From: CBDAPE01 sp965198325
Lineage (GTDB): Bacteria; Pseudomonadota; Alphaproteobacteria; UBA828; JAPUJA01
Direction of reading: 5' to 3'
DNA length: 64,000 nt
Assembly (NCBI GenBank): GCA_965198325.1
Contig: CBDAPE010000014.1
Location: 186,001 to 250,000 of the forward strand
Shown piece by piece: positions 63,231 to 64,000 of the stretch (position 1 is the first letter of the stretch; the number at the start of each line of letters is the position of its first letter). The notes beneath the pieces are model-generated. The model ran no database searches and was not told the origin of the DNA. It saw nothing but the letters and a program-made list of their open reading frames with translations. The translations under genes were made by a program, and so were the position numbers.

Positions 63231-63995
63231 CTAGAAGCCGATCCAGCCCTGGCCCGAGGCACCGTCGTAGAGCAGCTTGATTCCGGCCAGGAAGAGCAGG
63301 ATGTAGAGTACAAGATAGAACGGGTCCTTGGGAATACGCCGCTGGGCGCGTACGCCGAGCCAGATGCCGACGGGGGCCAGGGGGGCGAGGACGAGCGCGG
63401 TCAGCAGGTTCTCCGCGGTGAACTGGCCGAGCAGGCTGTAGGGGATCAGCTTGACGTAGTTGACGACGAAGAAGAACACCACCGTCGTGCCGACGAAGAT
63501 GTCTTTGTCGAGCCGCTGGGGCAGCAGATAAAACTGCACCGGCGGGCCGCCCGCATGGGCGACCATGCTGGTAAAGCCCGAGGCCGCGCCCGACAGGCCG
63601 CCGGTCAGAGCATGAGGCGCGGTGGTCTTCGCGGCGAGAGCGGGGGTGAGCAGGCGGTAGAGCGGAAACCCGATGGCTAGCCCGCCGATCAGCAGGCGGA
63701 TCAGGCTTTCGTCGAGATAGCGGAAGGTGAGCGCGCCCACGAGAATGCCGAGCATGGCGCCGGGCAACATGATCTTGAGGTTTTGCCAGTGACGCTGGCC
63801 CCGGTAGGCGTAGAGCCCGGCGATGTCCATCACGCACAGCAGCGGCAGGAGGATGGCCGCGCCCTTGATCGGCGAGATCACCAGGGCGAGCAGTGGGGTG
63901 ACCATGATGCCGCCCCCGAAGCCGCCCTTCGAGATGCCCATCAGCAGGACCGCGGGCACGGCAACGACGTAGAACAGCGGGTCGACGAGGGGCAT
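63231..63995 (-). CDS. TauE/SafE family sulfite/organosulfonate exporter-type permease
   Basis: 254 residues, about eight membrane segments. N-terminus FYVVAVPAVLLMGISKGGFG with the family's SKGG-GGG motif (GISKGGFGGGIMVTPLLAL), and the second-half repeat GGLSGAASGFTSMVAHAGGP. The family exports sulfite, sulfoacetate or related anions. Starts 5 bases before the window end, so its upstream region is not visible. Confidence 0.9.
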   Translation of the reverse strand: MPLVDPLFYVVAVPAVLLMGISKGGFGGGIMVTPLLALVISPIKGAAILLPLLCVMDIAGLYAYRGQRHWQNLKIMLPGAMLGILVGALTFRYLDESLIRLLIGGLAIGFPLYRLLTPALAAKTTAPHALTGGLSGAASGFTSMVAHAGGPPVQFYLLPQRLDKDIFVGTTVVFFFVVNYVKLIPYSLLGQFTAENLLTALVLAPLAPVGIWLGVRAQRRIPKDPFYLVLYILLFLAGIKLLYDGASGQGWIGF

Positions 63996-64000
63996 GACGG

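Overview
This window is a high-GC (roughly 65 % by eye) bacterial chromosome segment. I read it as an alphaproteobacterium, probably Rhodospirillales-like and uncultured. The support is the order of the pst/pho locus, a PodJL-like N-terminal motif in a small protein, typical alphaproteobacterial small conserved proteins, and IS families common in that class. No tRNA, rRNA or CRISPR array was seen. A notable property of the whole window is decay: several genes carry single-base frameshifts, nonsense codons or insertions. Some of these may be sequencing indels.

Layout. (1) 1-6.9 kb, minus strand: a giant secreted RTX / LamG / beta-helix protein gene that runs off the left edge. It is broken by a 171-bp MITE with a 9-bp target duplication, an internal deletion, a 14-bp tandem duplication and small indels. 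(2) 7.4-14.5 kb: nitroreductase remnant, a 1160-aa fused iron-sulfur flavoprotein, two alpha/beta hydrolases, a 148-bp tandem repeat and a Bax-inhibitor-1 family membrane protein. (3) 14.7-18 kb: two translationally coupled TPR-sulfotransferases. (4) 18.3-27.6 kb: a lower-GC accessory zone with IS1380, IS5, IS256 and IS21 elements nested into each other. They surround a beta-barrel outer-membrane protein, a few small genes and the stump of an azoreductase. (5) 27.7-31.3 kb: glutathionyl-hydroquinone reductase, an AmpG-like permease and alanine dehydrogenase. (6) 31.4-33.5 kb: a coupled pair of small/proline-rich proteins downstream of a region with five copies of a TGTCATACAG-type motif. (7) 33.5-43.3 kb, minus strand: a complete phosphate-starvation locus (phoR, small lipoprotein, decayed second pstS with its own Pho box, porin, pstS with Pho box, pstC, pstA, pstB, phoU, phoB). 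(8) 43.5-48.9 kb: mutS, a methyltransferase, a 2-hydroxyacid dehydrogenase and an IS5-family insertion. (9) 48.9-64 kb: a probable catabolic region with an acyl-CoA ligase, a linalool dehydratase/isomerase-like enzyme, three creatinase-like M24 proteins (one with an amber codon), an M81/MlrC protein, a trimethylamine-dehydrogenase-like flavoprotein, a Rieske oxygenase with the Glu-type linker residue of quaternary-amine oxygenases, a DUF3775 protein, an amidase (frameshifted) and a TauE/SafE exporter.

How the genes work together. The pho/pst block is a classical sensor-regulator-transporter unit: PhoR/PhoB sense and respond, PstSCAB import phosphate, PhoU couples the two, and the porin probably supplies outer-membrane entry. 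The last 15 kb is the part most likely to hold an undescribed pathway. The enzyme set (Rieske oxygenase, TMADH-like dehydrogenase, creatinase-like C-N hydrolases, amidase, exporter) suggests breakdown of a methylated or otherwise substituted nitrogen compound. In the TMADH and M24 families key residues are replaced, so the substrates are unlikely to be the textbook ones. This pathway is inference from gene content, not something the sequence proves.
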